Assembly (NCBI GenBank): GCA_963693305.1
Contig: OY855903.1
Coordinates: forward strand, 55,370,150 to 55,434,149
Direction of reading: 5' to 3'
Length of the DNA stretch: 64,000 nucleotides
Source of the DNA: Meandrina meandrites
Lineage: Eukaryota > Cnidaria > Anthozoa > Scleractinia > Meandrinidae
Below, piece by piece: positions 14,432-26,600 of the stretch; the first letter of the stretch is position 1, and each line of letters opens with the position of its first letter. The notes beneath the pieces were generated by a model, which did no database searches, was not told where the DNA came from, and saw only the letters and a program-made list of their open reading frames with translations. The translations under genes and the position numbers were made by a program.

Positions 14432-17400
14432 GACTTTGTTTAACGAGGGTAGCACATAACAGTCTCGCGACTGACAAACCTGTGGCCCTCGAATTCCCGA
14501 TCGAATTGGAATTTGGAAGTGTTGGTTTTTGTGGAGGGAGGAAAACCGGAGAACCCGGAGAAAAACCCTCGGAGCAGGGACGAGAACCAACAACAAACTC
14601 AGCCCACATATGACGCTGGGTCCGGGAATCGAACCCGGGCCACATTGGTGGGAAGCGAGCGCTCTCACCACTGCGCTATCCCTGCTCCCCCCTACTTCCT
14701 GGTCTATTATCGCCCCTGTAATATCTTTCTATTTCGGTCATGGCAACTTCGATTTGTGTAAGTAAGCTCTTAGAAACAGTAGGGTTAAAATGAAGTAAGA
14801 ATAAGAACAAAAAATAATATAGAAATACTTACTCTCTCTACCAAATATTCTATCATTCCATTCCACTTTTGGCTGAAAATGTCCCATGATCCATAGACAT
14901 TTTTTGGTGCAACTTCAACTGTGTACTGAAACTTCATGTCTTGTTGCAGTCTGTTGAGCAGTTCGATGCAAAACCCTGTGTACACTATCTTTCCAGATTT
15001 GGTGACTTTCCGTTCGACAAATGGTGGTTGCTGGATAAAAACGAAGTGTTATATAATGCCAGGTTAACTCAATTTTGGAAGCCATTGGTTGAGTGAATAC
15101 ATATCATGTAAAAAGCAAGTGATTGATTGTGATGGGTTTGTGAAAAGTTTGTTGGCCTTTAGTTAGCACGTCCGACCGAGAGCCCTCGCATTGCGTTTTA
15201 GATATTAGGGAGCTTTAGCAATGACGACGGCAACGCCGATGACAACGGTTATAGGCCATTGCCGAGTTACCCGTTGCCTCTGTTTCAAAACGAGTCTACG
15301 TGCGAAACCATTCAAATGAAAATGAGTTTGATTTGCATGAAAATGGACATGTAGGTAAAACTCATTTTCATATAAATAGTTTTGCACCTAGACTAGCTTT
15401 GAAACAGAGGCAAAGGGTAACTCGGAAATGGCCTATTGAAAAATTGATTTATATTTATTTGAGAATCTCGCAATAATCCAGATATATTCAGTGTATCTAT
15501 CGGCTTAAGAACTACTGTAGCTCCAGATGAATAGGTAAACAGAGCGTTTAACCGCAAATAGAAAAGCCAAAAATTAGTCCTTGTGGTTCACTTTGTCCAA
15601 AATACGCAGAATTTGGTCGTTTCATGTTGTCGTTTAGTAGAGAATGGCTATGAAATATGACAATAGTTCAAACGTACGTGCAAAGCTATTGTTCAGCTCA
15701 TTAAACCTTTTGTTTGATGACGTTCTCGTTGCCGTTGCCGTCGTAGTTTGCCAAAGCTCCCTAGTAATAAATTGACACAAGAAGGGACGTGTTTCAGGAA
15801 CATGCCGCAGTGACATATTGCAGTTCATGGGGCATTAGATATAGCAAGGGCAAAATCACAACATGTGCACACACACAAAAATGTAGAAGGGACATGTTGC
15901 TGCTTCACGTACTCCCATTATGACACATTGTAAAAGCTACAAAAATGTATTTTTTCTATCTTACTATCACAGTAACGACACGAATGCTGATGTTTTCCAC
16001 TGTGCCTGCTCGGTCTCGAGGGGCCTGAAGTGACTGCGACAGCCACAAAACCGGTTTTTCAGGAAACATGATAATTCCTTGGGATGGACTCCATTCCCCA
16101 ACCTTGAGATTAAAAGAAAATAACATGACATATGCAAGTTTACTTCCATTACAATTACATGCGTGGAAAGAACTACGTTTATTTGAATACTAATTTACTG
16201 ACATAAGAAACTACAGTTTCCATTATGACTGAGAGTGGTTTGGCAAATATGGCGCTTTCACAACAATGTGGTGAACTCAAATTTTGCGCACACAGTAACA
16301 TCAGTTACTTACCTTAACAAACCCCGTCCTCCCCAAATTGACAATATCGTATTCCTGAAATGTTGGCGAGCGGTCGTCTTTAAATTCCAAGTCGTTCATT
16401 ATACCCCTTGTGTTGACCTGTGTTTGACATTTTTAGCGGAGAAACTATATTCAGCTGGTATTCAATAATTCATAACCAAAATTAAGTTTACAAGGAGGTT
16501 CTAAATGGAAAGGCTGCTTTTTCTTGGATGGCGTGCTTTTTATGTTTATGTTGTTTATATAAATTATAGTGGTCATGCAATTAGCATCGAGATAGCTAGT
16601 TTCCAGGAATGCCACTAGAACAGACGAAAAAATGTTTCAAATGAACATAAATGATATACGTATATTTTCTTGCCTTTTTTATGTACATCATCAAGTCTGC
16701 TCCGTTTCTCCAAGGTTTGACGGGTCCCTTGTCAAAGTCAAATCCAAGCCTTACCCCTGCGACGTCATAACCATCTAAAGTCATTAGGTGAAGTGCAGCT
16801 GCTAATGCCAAGACAGCATCATAAGACTTCCCAGTAACAACCTGCAAGACAAGGCAGCCTTTGGACGTCAGATCAATTTTGTTGAATTTTCCAGATATAA
16901 ACAACCAGCAACAAACACCGTCTTGTGTCAACCATGAAGAATAGAAATCTGCAAGTGATAAGACTGATTCCGTTTTTTGTTTTAGATAGCAAAAACTACT
17001 AAACTGTAAAAAAAATAACTATAAAAATATTCCAAGAAAGTACATATTGTTTTTTTAAAAATGTGGTTCTAAATGTGGGACGACGTACCAGTATATGGCG
17101 AATTCCTGGTACCTGAGACCTAACTAAGCCGGCAGTTTTCGTTTTGATGTTGCTAAGAAACTAATCGCGCCAAGGTGTCCTGCCAATTTTCGAAGTACTC
17201 TCGAGTATTCGTGCTATTATTTGATTAGATAACAAAAATCAGAACGTTCGCAAGGGCATTGACGAAGATTGGCCTAAAATAGTGATGATATGGCGCTGTA
17301 TCGCATTAGGCTCCTTGAAATTCCACTTTTGTTTAAGGTGATTGCGCTTTTTACACATGTAAACTAATCGAATTAGTTAATGGCCAAAACATAACGCTTC

Positions 17401-20400
17401 TTCTTTACAACAAGTATTCCAGAAGCTTCGGTAAAACCATCCGCCCCAAAGGAGCACTAGACATGCTAGATAACAAACATTGTGGTGCTAACTAAGCTTT
17501 GCCGCATTACACACATACATCAAGTTCACCATGTTGGTGGCTCTTCCACTGCCTTGAAACCTCCTCGTAACGCGAGCCTTCGCCAAATGCTAGTCGTGTT
17601 CCTACGACGCCATAAAACTGATTTACAATGAATTCGTTGTCAAGGGTCTGCCAGTCCTGTAACAACAACAACGGTTAATATTGCAAGTATTGCAATGGAG
17701 ACCAGCTTATACTTAAGACGTAATATTCTTGGCATGGGCGGCGTAAAAAGGTATCAGAATAGGAGAGTAATTGTTGATAAGACGTTTTTAGTCTGTCAAG
17801 ATGCGTTTTTTTGTCAGTAGGGCAGGGGGATCATAGTGACGACATAAAACGGTTATAGTCATCAAAGAATTGTCGAACCTATATTTAGTTTTGCCTGTGG
17901 AGCCAAAAGGAACCAGACCAAAAACACTGTGCTAAGGCTGATAAACTAAAAGTCAGAACTAACCCGTTCCGTTTGTGCGTCTGTTATAATCCATACCCAA
18001 TCTCTCGTCATGCCCAAATCACCAGCTTGCTTCAAGATCTGTTGAAAAAAAAATCGATTTGGCTATGTTTAGCTTCCATCCGTGTTTGCGGTTGGTACCA
18101 GTAAACCACCACATTTGATATGAGCTACGATAGTTGCATTGTAGATCAACTAGAAACCGCGATTTCGTAATCTTTTTACAATTCCAAATTCTTCAACTTT
18201 ACATTCGTGTTCAGCCTATCTTTAGGACTACTTTCATGTCACCATGCCATTCAAAAAATGGATTTAAATGGCCTGCACTCACTGATTTTCATGTCTTATG
18301 AAACTTATGTACGTTATTCTGGCACATTGCAGGAAGTTTAATTAATAATTGTGACGTAGTTGCGTTGCGACTTTGTTTTCATGTTCGTCACCTCCCAGCC
18401 TAACAGTGACATAGTTGCATGACTAGGGAGGCATTCCCGACTTAGCCATCAATTTCGATCGAAACTAAGAGAAGTAATTATTTAATATACATATTGTTCC
18501 TTCAATTCAATTTGCCATGTTACAAAGGTAAAGACAGTGAAGACCAAGCAAATTCTTTTTGCGAAATTCTAATTAGTGACCAGTATGATGGCCAGTTCGT
18601 CGAGCATTGGAGGTGCGGTTATCCGTACTGACAAACAAACTGTGTCCTTGCGCAGAGCATGCCGGCATGCTCGTCAAAAGGTCCTTAGACACCACACAGT
18701 GACAAAATCGTTTGAAATGAGAACTTAGTATGTTTTCAGTGAAACCCATTTCGAAAAAATGTTGAATTATTGTTGCAAGATTGGCTGGATAAAACTCAAC
18801 ATTGTATTTGAGTGAGAAATGGGCTGAAGCTTTTGTAATAATAACATTTTGCTCTTAATAAAGCTATCTAACCTGTCTTGAGTATTTCACGTAGCAGTTC
18901 AATACTACAATTCTTGTGCCAGTTTGTCGAATCCATTTAAGTTGTTTGCTAACGTCGAGTGTGGAAGGATCTGGTACAGGCTCGAAGTGTTGATGCGCCA
19001 CAACTAGCCAACCTCGTTTGTATGCTTCGTCCTTTAGAGCTAGCACACCGTTGATTCCTGATAAAAATTATATTACATGCACAAAATAAAAAGAAATATT
19101 TTTACATGGTTGCATTTATAGATGGAAGCTTGTGGGACACGTATTCCCGATGGAATTGGAATTTGGAAGTGTTAGCTTTTGTAGAGGGAGACAAAGGAGA
19201 AAAACCCTCGTAGCAGGGACGAGGGCCATCAACAAGCTCATTCCACATGTGACGTCAGGTACAGGCGTCATACGTGGATAAGTAGATTTCAAATGTAGCA
19301 TTGTATAAGTTGACAAAAAAAGCTCAGCAAGATTAAAAATTAAATGTGGCAAAACAAAATTAACTCCTTTCTCTCGTAATGGAACGTATCTTCATGGCAC
19401 TTCAATCTAACATAATGACGAAGCCTCTGGCTGATGGATGGATATTTTTTGAAATTCATATGATGTATTTTCGGAGCGAAAACGAAGATTGTTAAATTAT
19501 TTTATCCAAACGACTGAAAAGGTACGTGTAAATATATTCTGGACTTGTTATGATATATACAACTACTTTGTGTGCCATGCTGCACTGTAGACTGTGGTTT
19601 TGTAATAACCTAGCTGGCAAATCTCAAATCTCTTTCTAAGGCTGTATACAGCACGTCTCAACAAAACGACATGTATATGTTACTGGGTGCAAGCGTAGGA
19701 AACCTTGTATCCTGATTGCATGTGATTGGCAGGTTAGCGCAAGTTTAAGCTCCCAAACGATACTAAAACAAGGACTTCTTGGAACTAATTTCCGAAAACC
19801 CCTCTTAAGCCAACATACCATAATCATCCTTTGACACAAGTAGTGCAAACTGGCTCCAGTTGTAGTACGCAATAATTCCCGCCAAAGCCTGGCACTGGAC
19901 GGTATCACTCGGACTCATGCGCACCAGATAAGGAAAGTTGGATGGTGTAAAGGAAAAGGTTGGGTCAGTTGCTACTGGAGCGAATTGTGGAATATGGAAA
20001 CCCGAAAAGTATGGCTGTGTGTATTTCACATCTGAAGACATCAAAGGGCCAATGATGGCCACAACACCTTGGTGGATAAGGTACTGAGCTGCGAATATAC
20101 GATTAGAAAAGAAGAATTAGATTAGTGGGTTGGATTAGTCGGGCATGAACTTCTGGTCGGACTTTTTGAAGCAGTCTCTTCCTTTTCCTAGCGTGCTACG
20201 GGGAAACACGAATGCGAATTATGCGAATATAGATCTAGTTGCGAGCGGCAAAGCCTCGCCTCACTATTAACTCGACGTTTTTCCCCCTAACTTGCATAGT
20301 TTTAAATTTTCCGGTCGGGTGTAGGATTTCAGGAACAAAACCGGTCTGCTTGCAGTCTAGTTCGGGTTATGATGTCCTAGAATTGGTTGAGAGGTACAAG

Positions 20401-21599
20401 ATTCTCCATGTGGTATTTTGAATGTTTCATTCTATTAACCATCCATCAACCCGGCAATGGATCGACAAAAAAATGCATTTTGTGCTGTGAAGAAAACTAT
20501 GATCGAGTCTGCGCACGCTCATCGGTAACACGTGATTTAAGTAGCATTTGCGATTTCTATCAAGGATTGAGCTTCTTGGACAAAAGCTAGTTTAAAATGG
20601 CTTCCTATAAGGTGTCGAACAGAAAAAACCACTGCACGTTTTTTCAGTCATCCATCTTTGTTATATAATTTTGTTGTCGATATCATAACAAATTCTAACA
20701 TCGGTAGTCACGTGCGATTGTCCAAAACTGTTGAAGTAATTCATTTAGACAAATTGTGCTTTTAGGAAGTGGTCGACGAGGTAGGACTACGACTAAGACT
20801 AGGACAATGGTTTTTAATTTTCGGCTTTACAGACTTCTGCAGATCGTCTCTCCCACATGTATTTGCAGTTTGTATTAAATAGGATATAAGAGCAAGCGAT
20901 AATGGCGGATGTTACCTGCTTTTAAATTATCAAAGGCATCCAGTGGTTTCGTGATGTTGATGATGGCTTTTAGCTGCACTCCAGGGAGGATATTAGGATC
21001 CTTATTGATGTTTGAAATGGCGACAAGGAACGAGCTTACTAGTCTTGGGTTCTCGAATATAGCACCTTTAAAACCAACAATTAGAGGAGAGAGAGAGAGA
21101 GAGAAGTGTTACGTATCTTAACAGAGGTAGTGTCAATGTTACTTATAAAACAATGCAAGAATCGACACCAAAACGTACGCACGACAGGATAGTAATAAAT
21201 TAAAAAGATCTATCAATAAACGTACTTGACAAAGGTAATGTCAAAATGAACTGCGATTGAAGTAAACAGTTAGAGTAGAGGAGTAGTAATCTAACTTTTA
21301 GAGCAAGTTTCGGCAAAGTAACTAAGTGTTACCTTACAAACATGGAAGCTCTTTATGTAGCTCAGTCGACATCAAGTTCATTATCCTAAATCCGAGTGTG
21401 CCGCATGCGCGTGAACATAGCACAAACCGCCAACAACAAAGTGAATTCAGACTTCACCTTCTCAACGCACCAAAATGTTCCTATACAAACTTAGTTATTC
21501 TGATAGTGTCTTAAACTTACCGACTTTCAGCACTTGAGCATCCAACGCGCGGGCTGATAAACTTGAAAAAATCACAATATAAATCAACAAACATCGCAT
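10031..21599 (-). CDS. Ionotropic glutamate receptor subunit, gene A (15 coding exons)
   Basis: Ligand-gated cation channel of the plasma membrane. Joining the 15 exons listed below gives an open frame of 959 codons including stop, and every junction phase agrees. Order: signal peptide, bilobed amino-terminal domain, S1 ligand-binding half with the conserved Arg in SSHRQTAVDF, first membrane helix, re-entrant pore with AAGQGADV, third helix with the gating motif [10 protein letters not shown]2 half with the acidic ligand contact in ISDSTVLEY, last helix, and a cytoplasmic tail of about 95 residues. The S1/S2 motifs are closer to NMDA-type or cnidarian epsilon-type receptors than to AMPA receptors, but I cannot assign the subfamily. 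Gene B downstream is a tandem paralogue with matching exon lengths. The extent given covers the coding exons and introns. Confidence 0.88.
10825..10973 (-). CDS. Gene A exon 14: last membrane helix
   Basis: 149 nt encoding the final membrane segment (MAGVFYAVVFGLVLSVLTLL) followed by a basic stretch. Donor CAG|GTGGAC, phase 0. Confidence 0.88.
11317..11480 (-). CDS. Gene A exon 13: end of S2
   Basis: 164 nt encoding [18 protein letters not shown] and the helix running to the last membrane segment. Donor GAG|GTAAT. Confidence 0.88.
11678..11739. repeat. Short foldback (CAACCTCGTTCC family)
   Basis: Inverted arms CAACCTCGTTCCCAGGCCCTC and the near-perfect reverse complement enclose a short A/G-rich loop in gene A intron 12. 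A related half-copy occurs at about 9760-9830. Confidence 0.7.
12309..12636 (-). CDS. Gene A exon 12: gating motif and S2
   Basis: 328 nt encoding SYTANLASF, then the S2 lobe including SLEDLAAQTTIKYGC, KMWAF and the acidic ligand contact in ISDSTVLEY. Acceptor TTTCAG, donor AAG|GTACG. Confidence 0.92.
13234..13675 (-). CDS. Gene A exon 11: S1 end, first helix and pore
   Basis: 442 nt encoding KADLAVAPLTISSHRQTAVD, the first membrane helix (LWLAIVVGTILVGFFLWLH), the pore loop (SYAAGQGADV) and the start of the gating helix (FWWFAMLII). Ends in phase 1. Confidence 0.92.
14360..14430. repeat. (TAA)n microsatellite
   Basis: About 24 TAA units. They directly follow the 3' end of the SINE copy at 14431-14690 and so are probably its tail, expanded. 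Confidence 0.95.
14431..14690 (-). mobile_element. tRNA-derived SINE with (TTA)n tail
   Basis: On the minus strand a tRNA-like head (GGGATAGCGCAGTGGTGAGAG, then GGGTTCGATTCCC) is followed by a body and ends in (TTA)n. A 5'-truncated copy of the same body lies at 19125-19265. The whole element sits in gene A intron 10, on the same strand as the gene. Confidence 0.8.
14833..15030 (-). CDS. Gene A exon 10: S1 ligand-binding lobe
   Basis: 198 nt encoding PPFVERK, YTGFCIELLNRLQQDMKF and WNGMIEYLVER, the first ligand-binding half. Same length as gene B exon 10. Confidence 0.9.
15207..15762. mobile_element. Foldback/MITE-like element (outer)
   Basis: Termini AGGGAGCTTTAGCAATGACG at the left and a matching inverted arm (CGTTGCCGTCGTAGTTTGCC, AAAGCTCCCT) at the right enclose about 0.5 kb with no coding capacity. 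Lies in gene A intron 9. Confidence 0.7.
15251..15436. mobile_element. Nested foldback element (inner)
   Basis: Arms beginning ATAGGCCATTGCCGAGTTAC and ending with the imperfect reverse complement (GTAACTCGGAAATGGCCTAT) are about 75 bp each. It is nested inside the element 15207-15762. Confidence 0.75.
15965..16102 (-). CDS. Gene A exon 9: linker into S1
   Basis: 138 nt encoding VGEWSPSQGIIMFPEKPVLW and on to ISIRVVTVI, the join between the amino-terminal domain and the ligand-binding domain. Donor ATA|GTAAGA. Confidence 0.85.
16313..16417 (-). CDS. Gene A exon 8: amino-terminal domain
   Basis: 105 nt encoding a segment ending [14 protein letters not shown], a receptor amino-terminal-domain sequence shared with gene B exon 8. 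Acceptor ACACAG, donor AAG|GTAAGT. Confidence 0.85.
16674..16841 (-). CDS. Gene A exon 7, ends at a GC donor
   Basis: 168 nt encoding VVTGKSYDAVLALAAALHLM and on to MMYIKK. The only donor that keeps frame and matches the gene B boundary (YIKN) is AAG|GCAAGA, a GC-AG intron. Confidence 0.78.
17519..17656 (-). CDS. Gene A exon 6: amino-terminal domain
   Basis: 138 nt encoding DWQTLDNEFIVNQFYGVVGTR and on. An earlier GT at 17529 would break the frame of exon 7, so the donor GAT|GTATGT after 17519 was chosen. It also matches the gene B exon length. Confidence 0.8.
17964..18038 (-). CDS. Gene A exon 5: amino-terminal domain
   Basis: 75 nt (25 codons, phase 0) encoding ILKQAGDLGMTRDWVWIITD and five further residues. 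Acceptor AACAG, donor CGG|GTTAGT. Confidence 0.83.
18873..19057 (-). CDS. Gene A exon 4: amino-terminal domain
   Basis: 185 nt encoding GINGVLALKDEAYKRGW and on to RIVVLNCYVKYSRQ. Acceptor TATCAG, donor CAG|GTTAG. Gene B lacks the intron that follows. Confidence 0.85.
19125..19265 (-). mobile_element. Truncated copy of the same SINE
   Basis: Shares with the copy at 14431-14690 the blocks GGAATTGGAATTTGGAAGTG, AAAACCCTCG-AGCAGGGACGAG and the TCAACAA-CTCA-TCCACAT stretch, but lacks the tRNA-like head. Lies in gene A intron 3. Confidence 0.75.
19819..20088 (-). CDS. Gene A exon 3: amino-terminal domain
   Basis: 270 nt encoding the VVAIIGPLMSSDV and [11 protein letters not shown] region and ending at SKDDYG. 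Gene B exon 3 has exactly the same length. Confidence 0.88.
20916..21065 (-). CDS. Gene A exon 2: amino-terminal domain
   Basis: Starts after an AAAG acceptor and encodes GAIFENPRLVSSFLVAI and on, the opening of a periplasmic-binding-protein-like amino-terminal domain. Donor CAG|GTAAC. Phase 1 to 1. Confidence 0.85.
21521..21599 (-). CDS. Gene A exon 1: signal peptide
   Basis: ATG at 21599 opens a short basic/hydrophobic leader (MRCLLIYIVIFSSLSARA), typical of a cleaved signal peptide. The donor GTAAGT follows at 21520. Ends in phase 1. Confidence 0.8.
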
Positions 21600-23355
21600 T
21601 CCTCCCATTTAGTGAAGTAACTGTAGCTACAATCTCTGATGCGGGCACAAAATAAAGACAAGATAATTCACATTTATATCATGAAAATTATCAGCAAGTT
21701 TTGGGTTGCAAGTCGCAAGACTGAAATTAAAATGGCGGCTATGTTTTCCAATAATGTTTCGCGCAGTAGGATTAATGACGCACAGAAGAAACTGAACAAA
21801 GGCATATTAAAACTTTTATTTTCAGCACAGTAGGAAGTCCCAGAAAATACTTGCAGCGAACGCAAATTCTTATTAGACTTTGCTGTCAATGGACCACATG
21901 CTGTGCGAAAAATACACGTCTCTATTAAGCTGTTAATGTTTGTTTTGAAACGATCCTTTTTAGAACAATTTATCACGTTACAAGTTAAGCGCCCCGACAA
22001 ACTGCTGTATAATTTTGCATATCGTATATTTGCCACAAGAATCACTACATACAACTTCTTCCAGTTAAAAATACATTTGTTAAATTCCCTGTTGGCATAA
22101 TTATCATCAACGTTAAGGCCCCAAGGTGTACTCATCATTCCTCAAGATCAGTTGAATCACACTTCACGCAATAATTTATGATGAGTCTACCAATAGACTT
22201 AAAACAACAGTATCTGAAATCGAGACTTAAAGTTTTCCTTTCTTTCTTTAGAAAAAGGGAAAAAAGAGAAGAAAACGAATACAAAATAATTCTAATGAAT
22301 ATAGCATTGATTATTTTTGAACGGAAGGTTCCAAATGATTGTCATCTCTTTCATTTCTTTTATGTCAGTTCTGATAGCTCTTAATTGGTTGCAATTACAG
22401 ATCGGATAACGTTAGCTGATCTCGGAATACGGCTTGTCTATAATTCAGCGAAACCGTACAGAGGGAACTCACTACTCGTGACTCATTTTCTCTGCATAAT
22501 ATGCAGTGGTAGACGTTTAGTCCAAACGAGGAATTAACCCTCCTCCCTAGGACATTCACAAAGAGCCAACAAGTTAATCGTTAATTATCAATGTGCTTCA
22601 TGAACATTTAATTTCGTGTTCTTTATTAATTAATGTAACGACCAAATGGTCTGCTCAGTAGTGATATGCTTTTTTATTCATGTGCAGTTACTGATACAAG
22701 TTAATTATAACGGAACACTGTCGTCAAATAAATAATAACATAATACGTGATGCATAATAGGTGTACTTTAATTTTGGCCTAGATATGTTTATTTCCAGCT
22801 TTAAGAATGACATAGCGACTCAAATCTTTTAAACTCAGTTTGTAGCCGTTATTCAAATTGTTAAAAATGTTACACATGCCACCACATTGGATCTATTTTG
22901 TTCGGGGCGTGACACTCCTGCTAACATGTGATATCTAAAGAAAAAAAAAGTTTCGGTCATACAGATCCTTTTGGAAGAAAAATTGAAAGTATTGATAAGA
23001 AGTGAAGCTTAAAGTTTGGCTTGGTATAGAAACCTCGAGTTTTTGACCAATAACAAAGCAAGAGAGGGGATACCCTTTGGTTTAAACTTTTTTATTGAAA
23101 ATTATTATTAATCGGCTTGGAATTAATATAGGGTAAATTGCCTCTGTCTTGGTATTGAAACAACTAGCATTTTTCTAAGGCGTGAGTCGGCCTCCTCATA
23201 TTTCCCCTGAGGAAGAGCTTAGATTTGCCAGCAAAGCGATAGTTAATTAACCTTATCACCACCGTTCCTCCACCATTAAAGCGAAAAAATCAATTTTTGA
23301 GTTTTTCTTTCAGCAGGTTTATACACAGTGTTTATCCACAATGACGAGCACGAAG
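21600..23355. other. Spacer between gene A and gene B
   Basis: No recognisable gene. A possible poly(A) signal for gene B (AATAAA on the minus strand) lies at 23091-23096. The gene A promoter should lie just right of 21600, but no convincing core element is seen. Confidence 0.5.
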
Positions 23356-23646
23356 TTACACCATCGAGCTTCTTCTGTAACCTGGTGTGCTCCGGTCAGT
23401 TTGAAGGGCTTTTCCTTTCCATTTGTCCACGAAACCGTTGAGTTGGCTATTTCTCCTATTCTCCAGATCTTCAACGCTCAGGTCATCTTTAAAATTTGTT
23501 TTGGGTAGTGAATTTGAATATTTCCTCGTCTGAAGGCTTTGAGAAACATCTGAGTTTGGGTCAACCGATGAGGGCATGGGGCGACCTGGCCCTTTGTATG
23601 TTCGCCAGGATGTCAAAACACGCCTCTTCAGTGCTTCAACTCGAGC
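23356..23646 (-). CDS. Gene B last exon: cytoplasmic tail and stop
   Basis: 291 nt after acceptor CTTGCAG, encoding [20 protein letters not shown] and a polar tail to the stop at 23356. The opening aligns with the gene A tail. Confidence 0.82.
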   Translation of the reverse strand, partial: ARVEALKRRVLTSWRTYKGPGRPMPSSVDPNSDVSQSLQTRKYSNSLPKTNFKDDLSVEDLENRRNSQLNGFVDKWKGKALQTDRSTPGYRRSSMV

Positions 23647-26600
23647 CTGCAAGAAAGCACATTTATTTGCTCTTTGTCATCCTTTCATGTTATCAACAAA
23701 GACGTAATTAACAAGTATTTGTTGACATTAACATGTTAGCATCGAAGTTTCCTTGGTGTGGGTAATTATAATTTACGATGGCAGTTAGTTTGTGATGCCT
23801 TTTTTGAGATAATAGTTTTGATATGAGTACCGTGAATTTGCTTTACTTGTCTTTTAAGATGGTTTCGGTCCAGGTTGTTGAAATGCCAGTCACCACCTAT
23901 AGATCTTTTCAGAAATACTCTCACCGGATGATCATATTATACAAACATTGTATTAATGCAACCAAGTAGTAATACACTAATTCGAAGCGGGAACGACTTC
24001 TGCTTCGTTTGCCTACTACACTCTTTAATTACCTTGATAATTGCATGTATGGAGAGATGGAAGAAAAAAATGACAATTTGGGCTTTGCCTTGCTGTTCCC
24101 GGTACTCAAAACCAGTAAGATCTTTGCTAAGTTTTAGCAAGGTGCCACCTATAAATCACCATAGTATCTCCCTTCCCTTCCCGTCCCCTTTGAAGCCCTG
24201 GGTTTCCGAGGATGATGTTAATGGCTTTGAAAGTGTATTGTAATACCTCTTTATTGTTTTGCTTTGTATCCTTGTGAGCCTCAATAAACAGCTCCACAAG
24301 TAACACAAGTAGACTGCTGGCCATACCAAACAACACACAGTAAAATACGCCTGACATGTCTGTAAACGTCAGCACATCCCCAGATGTATTTATTGACGAG
24401 GAGGACTCTGAGCAGGAAAAAATGGAAGGAAATTTTAACCATCTGCACAAAAGTAAGACTTGTAGAATTCAAATGTTCAATATATTTAGGTGGAATCCCG
24501 AAACATGTTCCAAGCCTTTTAGAATGAATGGAACGCAGACAAAAAGGCAAATGGGAAATGAGGCAGGGCTCAGCAGCATCTTTCTTTTTTTCTTTCCAGC
24601 ATGTTCACATTCGTTCGTTTTCTCTTTAATCTGAAGCCTCTGACGGGTTCCTTTCTGAAGAGAAAAAGTGCTAATAGCCTGAAGTGTACACTAAAGCGCA
24701 TAAAATAAAATAAGTTTTTCATATCTTGCTGCAAGCGTCACATACATAAACAGCTTTAAAGAAGGGAATAATTCTTGTTGGTAATGAAACGCCCACCATG
24801 CATCCAGCGAAATTAACTTACCGTGGTCTGTTTCTTCACTCTCGCACGTGCCAGTTAGCCATTTACTCTTCATGGTCTCCATATACCCCTTCTGTCTGAG
24901 TTCCAGCACATTAATGCTAAAGTGATGTGTGAACGGAGAATTCTTCTGAAGGCCAAAGCCGTAACCAAACTTTCCAAATACCCTGAGGAGAACAAAACAA
25001 CACGCATCGCTAAATGGTACGTGCCTAGCGTAGTGCGTCTTTGGATATTGTTAAATATGTCTTTGGCTAATTTGAGCAATATAAAAGCAAGCAGTAGTGA
25101 TATCAAAGTTGTAAGCTACAGCTTTCTAAGCTTTAATTTTATTCAACTTTATGCAACCATCGCCCCTACCTGTCCCCTGCACCGTCGCTATTTGCACTGA
25201 ACGAATCCTACCAGTACCATCATCCCCGGGGAGAATTTGTCTTTCCTTCAGTCTTTCCGATTTTTTAAATTTCCCGCTCGTATGTTTATCGGAAATTTCG
25301 ACAAATCCCTCGTGTATTCGTTGCGCCGTGGTTCAAAAATGGCCAATAGAGTCATTTTTCGCTTGTATAACAAAGCCTATATTGTTATCAACGTTGAACC
25401 ACTTTTCTTGATACGAATGTTGGCGGTAAAAGTTAATTAATAATCGAATCTGAAAAAATCGGTCGAATTGGAAAAAAATCGCGGTTGTAGCATGTGATGA
25501 CTGGGGATTGGGGTGAGCTCAACACTTTTTATCTACTACAATTGTTTTCCTCTCTTGCTCGTCTTAATATAATTTAGCGCTGAGGCACTGGAATGAAACT
25601 AGATTTGGCGTGCAAACTGAGTGGCCATAACATTCCTTAAACACATGTACACAAAAGAATACAAAATTGTTTACCTTCCCACTGTGTGAAGTGTATCGCA
25701 TGGTGGCTGATGAACGTGGTATTCAAGCACAACAGAATCAAATATAAAGGCAAAAGTTCCCTCGCGAACTCTTTTGATTCCCTCGGTGGAATTCTTAAGG
25801 ATCGTACCACTGGACTTCATGAACTCCCACATTGTGACGTAGGTTGGAATAGTTGACATTTGAAAGTATGTTTGTGTTTGACCATTTCCCGGGATTCCAT
25901 ACTCGATCTTGGTTTGACGAGCTAAATCCTCCACGGATCGTACTGGGGTCTGAAATCGTTGGACGATTAAGAACGAGGCAAGATTCGCTGTGTACGTAGC
26001 CCCTAAAAATTACGAAAGTAGGTAACTTAATGTTCGACGGAAACCGTCTTACAAGCTACCTAAACAGTAGTTACCAAAAAAGTTACCAAAAAGAACTCAT
26101 AGCATCGTAACACTTTGAATACAGTTAAGAAGAACTTTCCAAACCTTTAAGCATTTTTACGAGGTTTTACATTAACTTTTTCGAGAATGCTCTCACTTCG
26201 AGAAATGAGTTAAAGTGAGATGTTTCAAATAGTATTCAAAATGTTGCTGTACTATGAGTGGATTTTTTTAAGCCAATGTTTGCATTAAGGTGACTCGATC
26301 GAAATAAATGACGCGCTGTATGCCTGTCTAAAAACTCTAATAACTTCACCATTTCTGACTCGATTTCCCTGAAACTTTCGCATTTTATACGAAATTTATC
26401 GTGGAATAATATGTACGTCAATATGTTGATCTAATATTCGTTAGTTTTGCGCGATGTTACATTTATTGAACACTACTTTTTGGATAAAATTGCTATTTAC
26501 AGATAACTGAGCGCTAAGATTTCGTTTAAACTTCTGCAGTTAGCTCGTAATACCATCTTGCCATGACTGTTCAAGTTTCCGCAAAATCGTCGGAACAGAA

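Noticed and set aside
14315..14671. Frames with poly-Ile or poly-Tyr ends
   Set aside because: They arise from the SINE body and TAA microsatellite, not a gene.
14600..14690. tRNA gene on the minus strand
   Set aside because: A and B boxes are present, but the anticodon arm does not fold well and the sequence runs on into a SINE body with a TTA tail.
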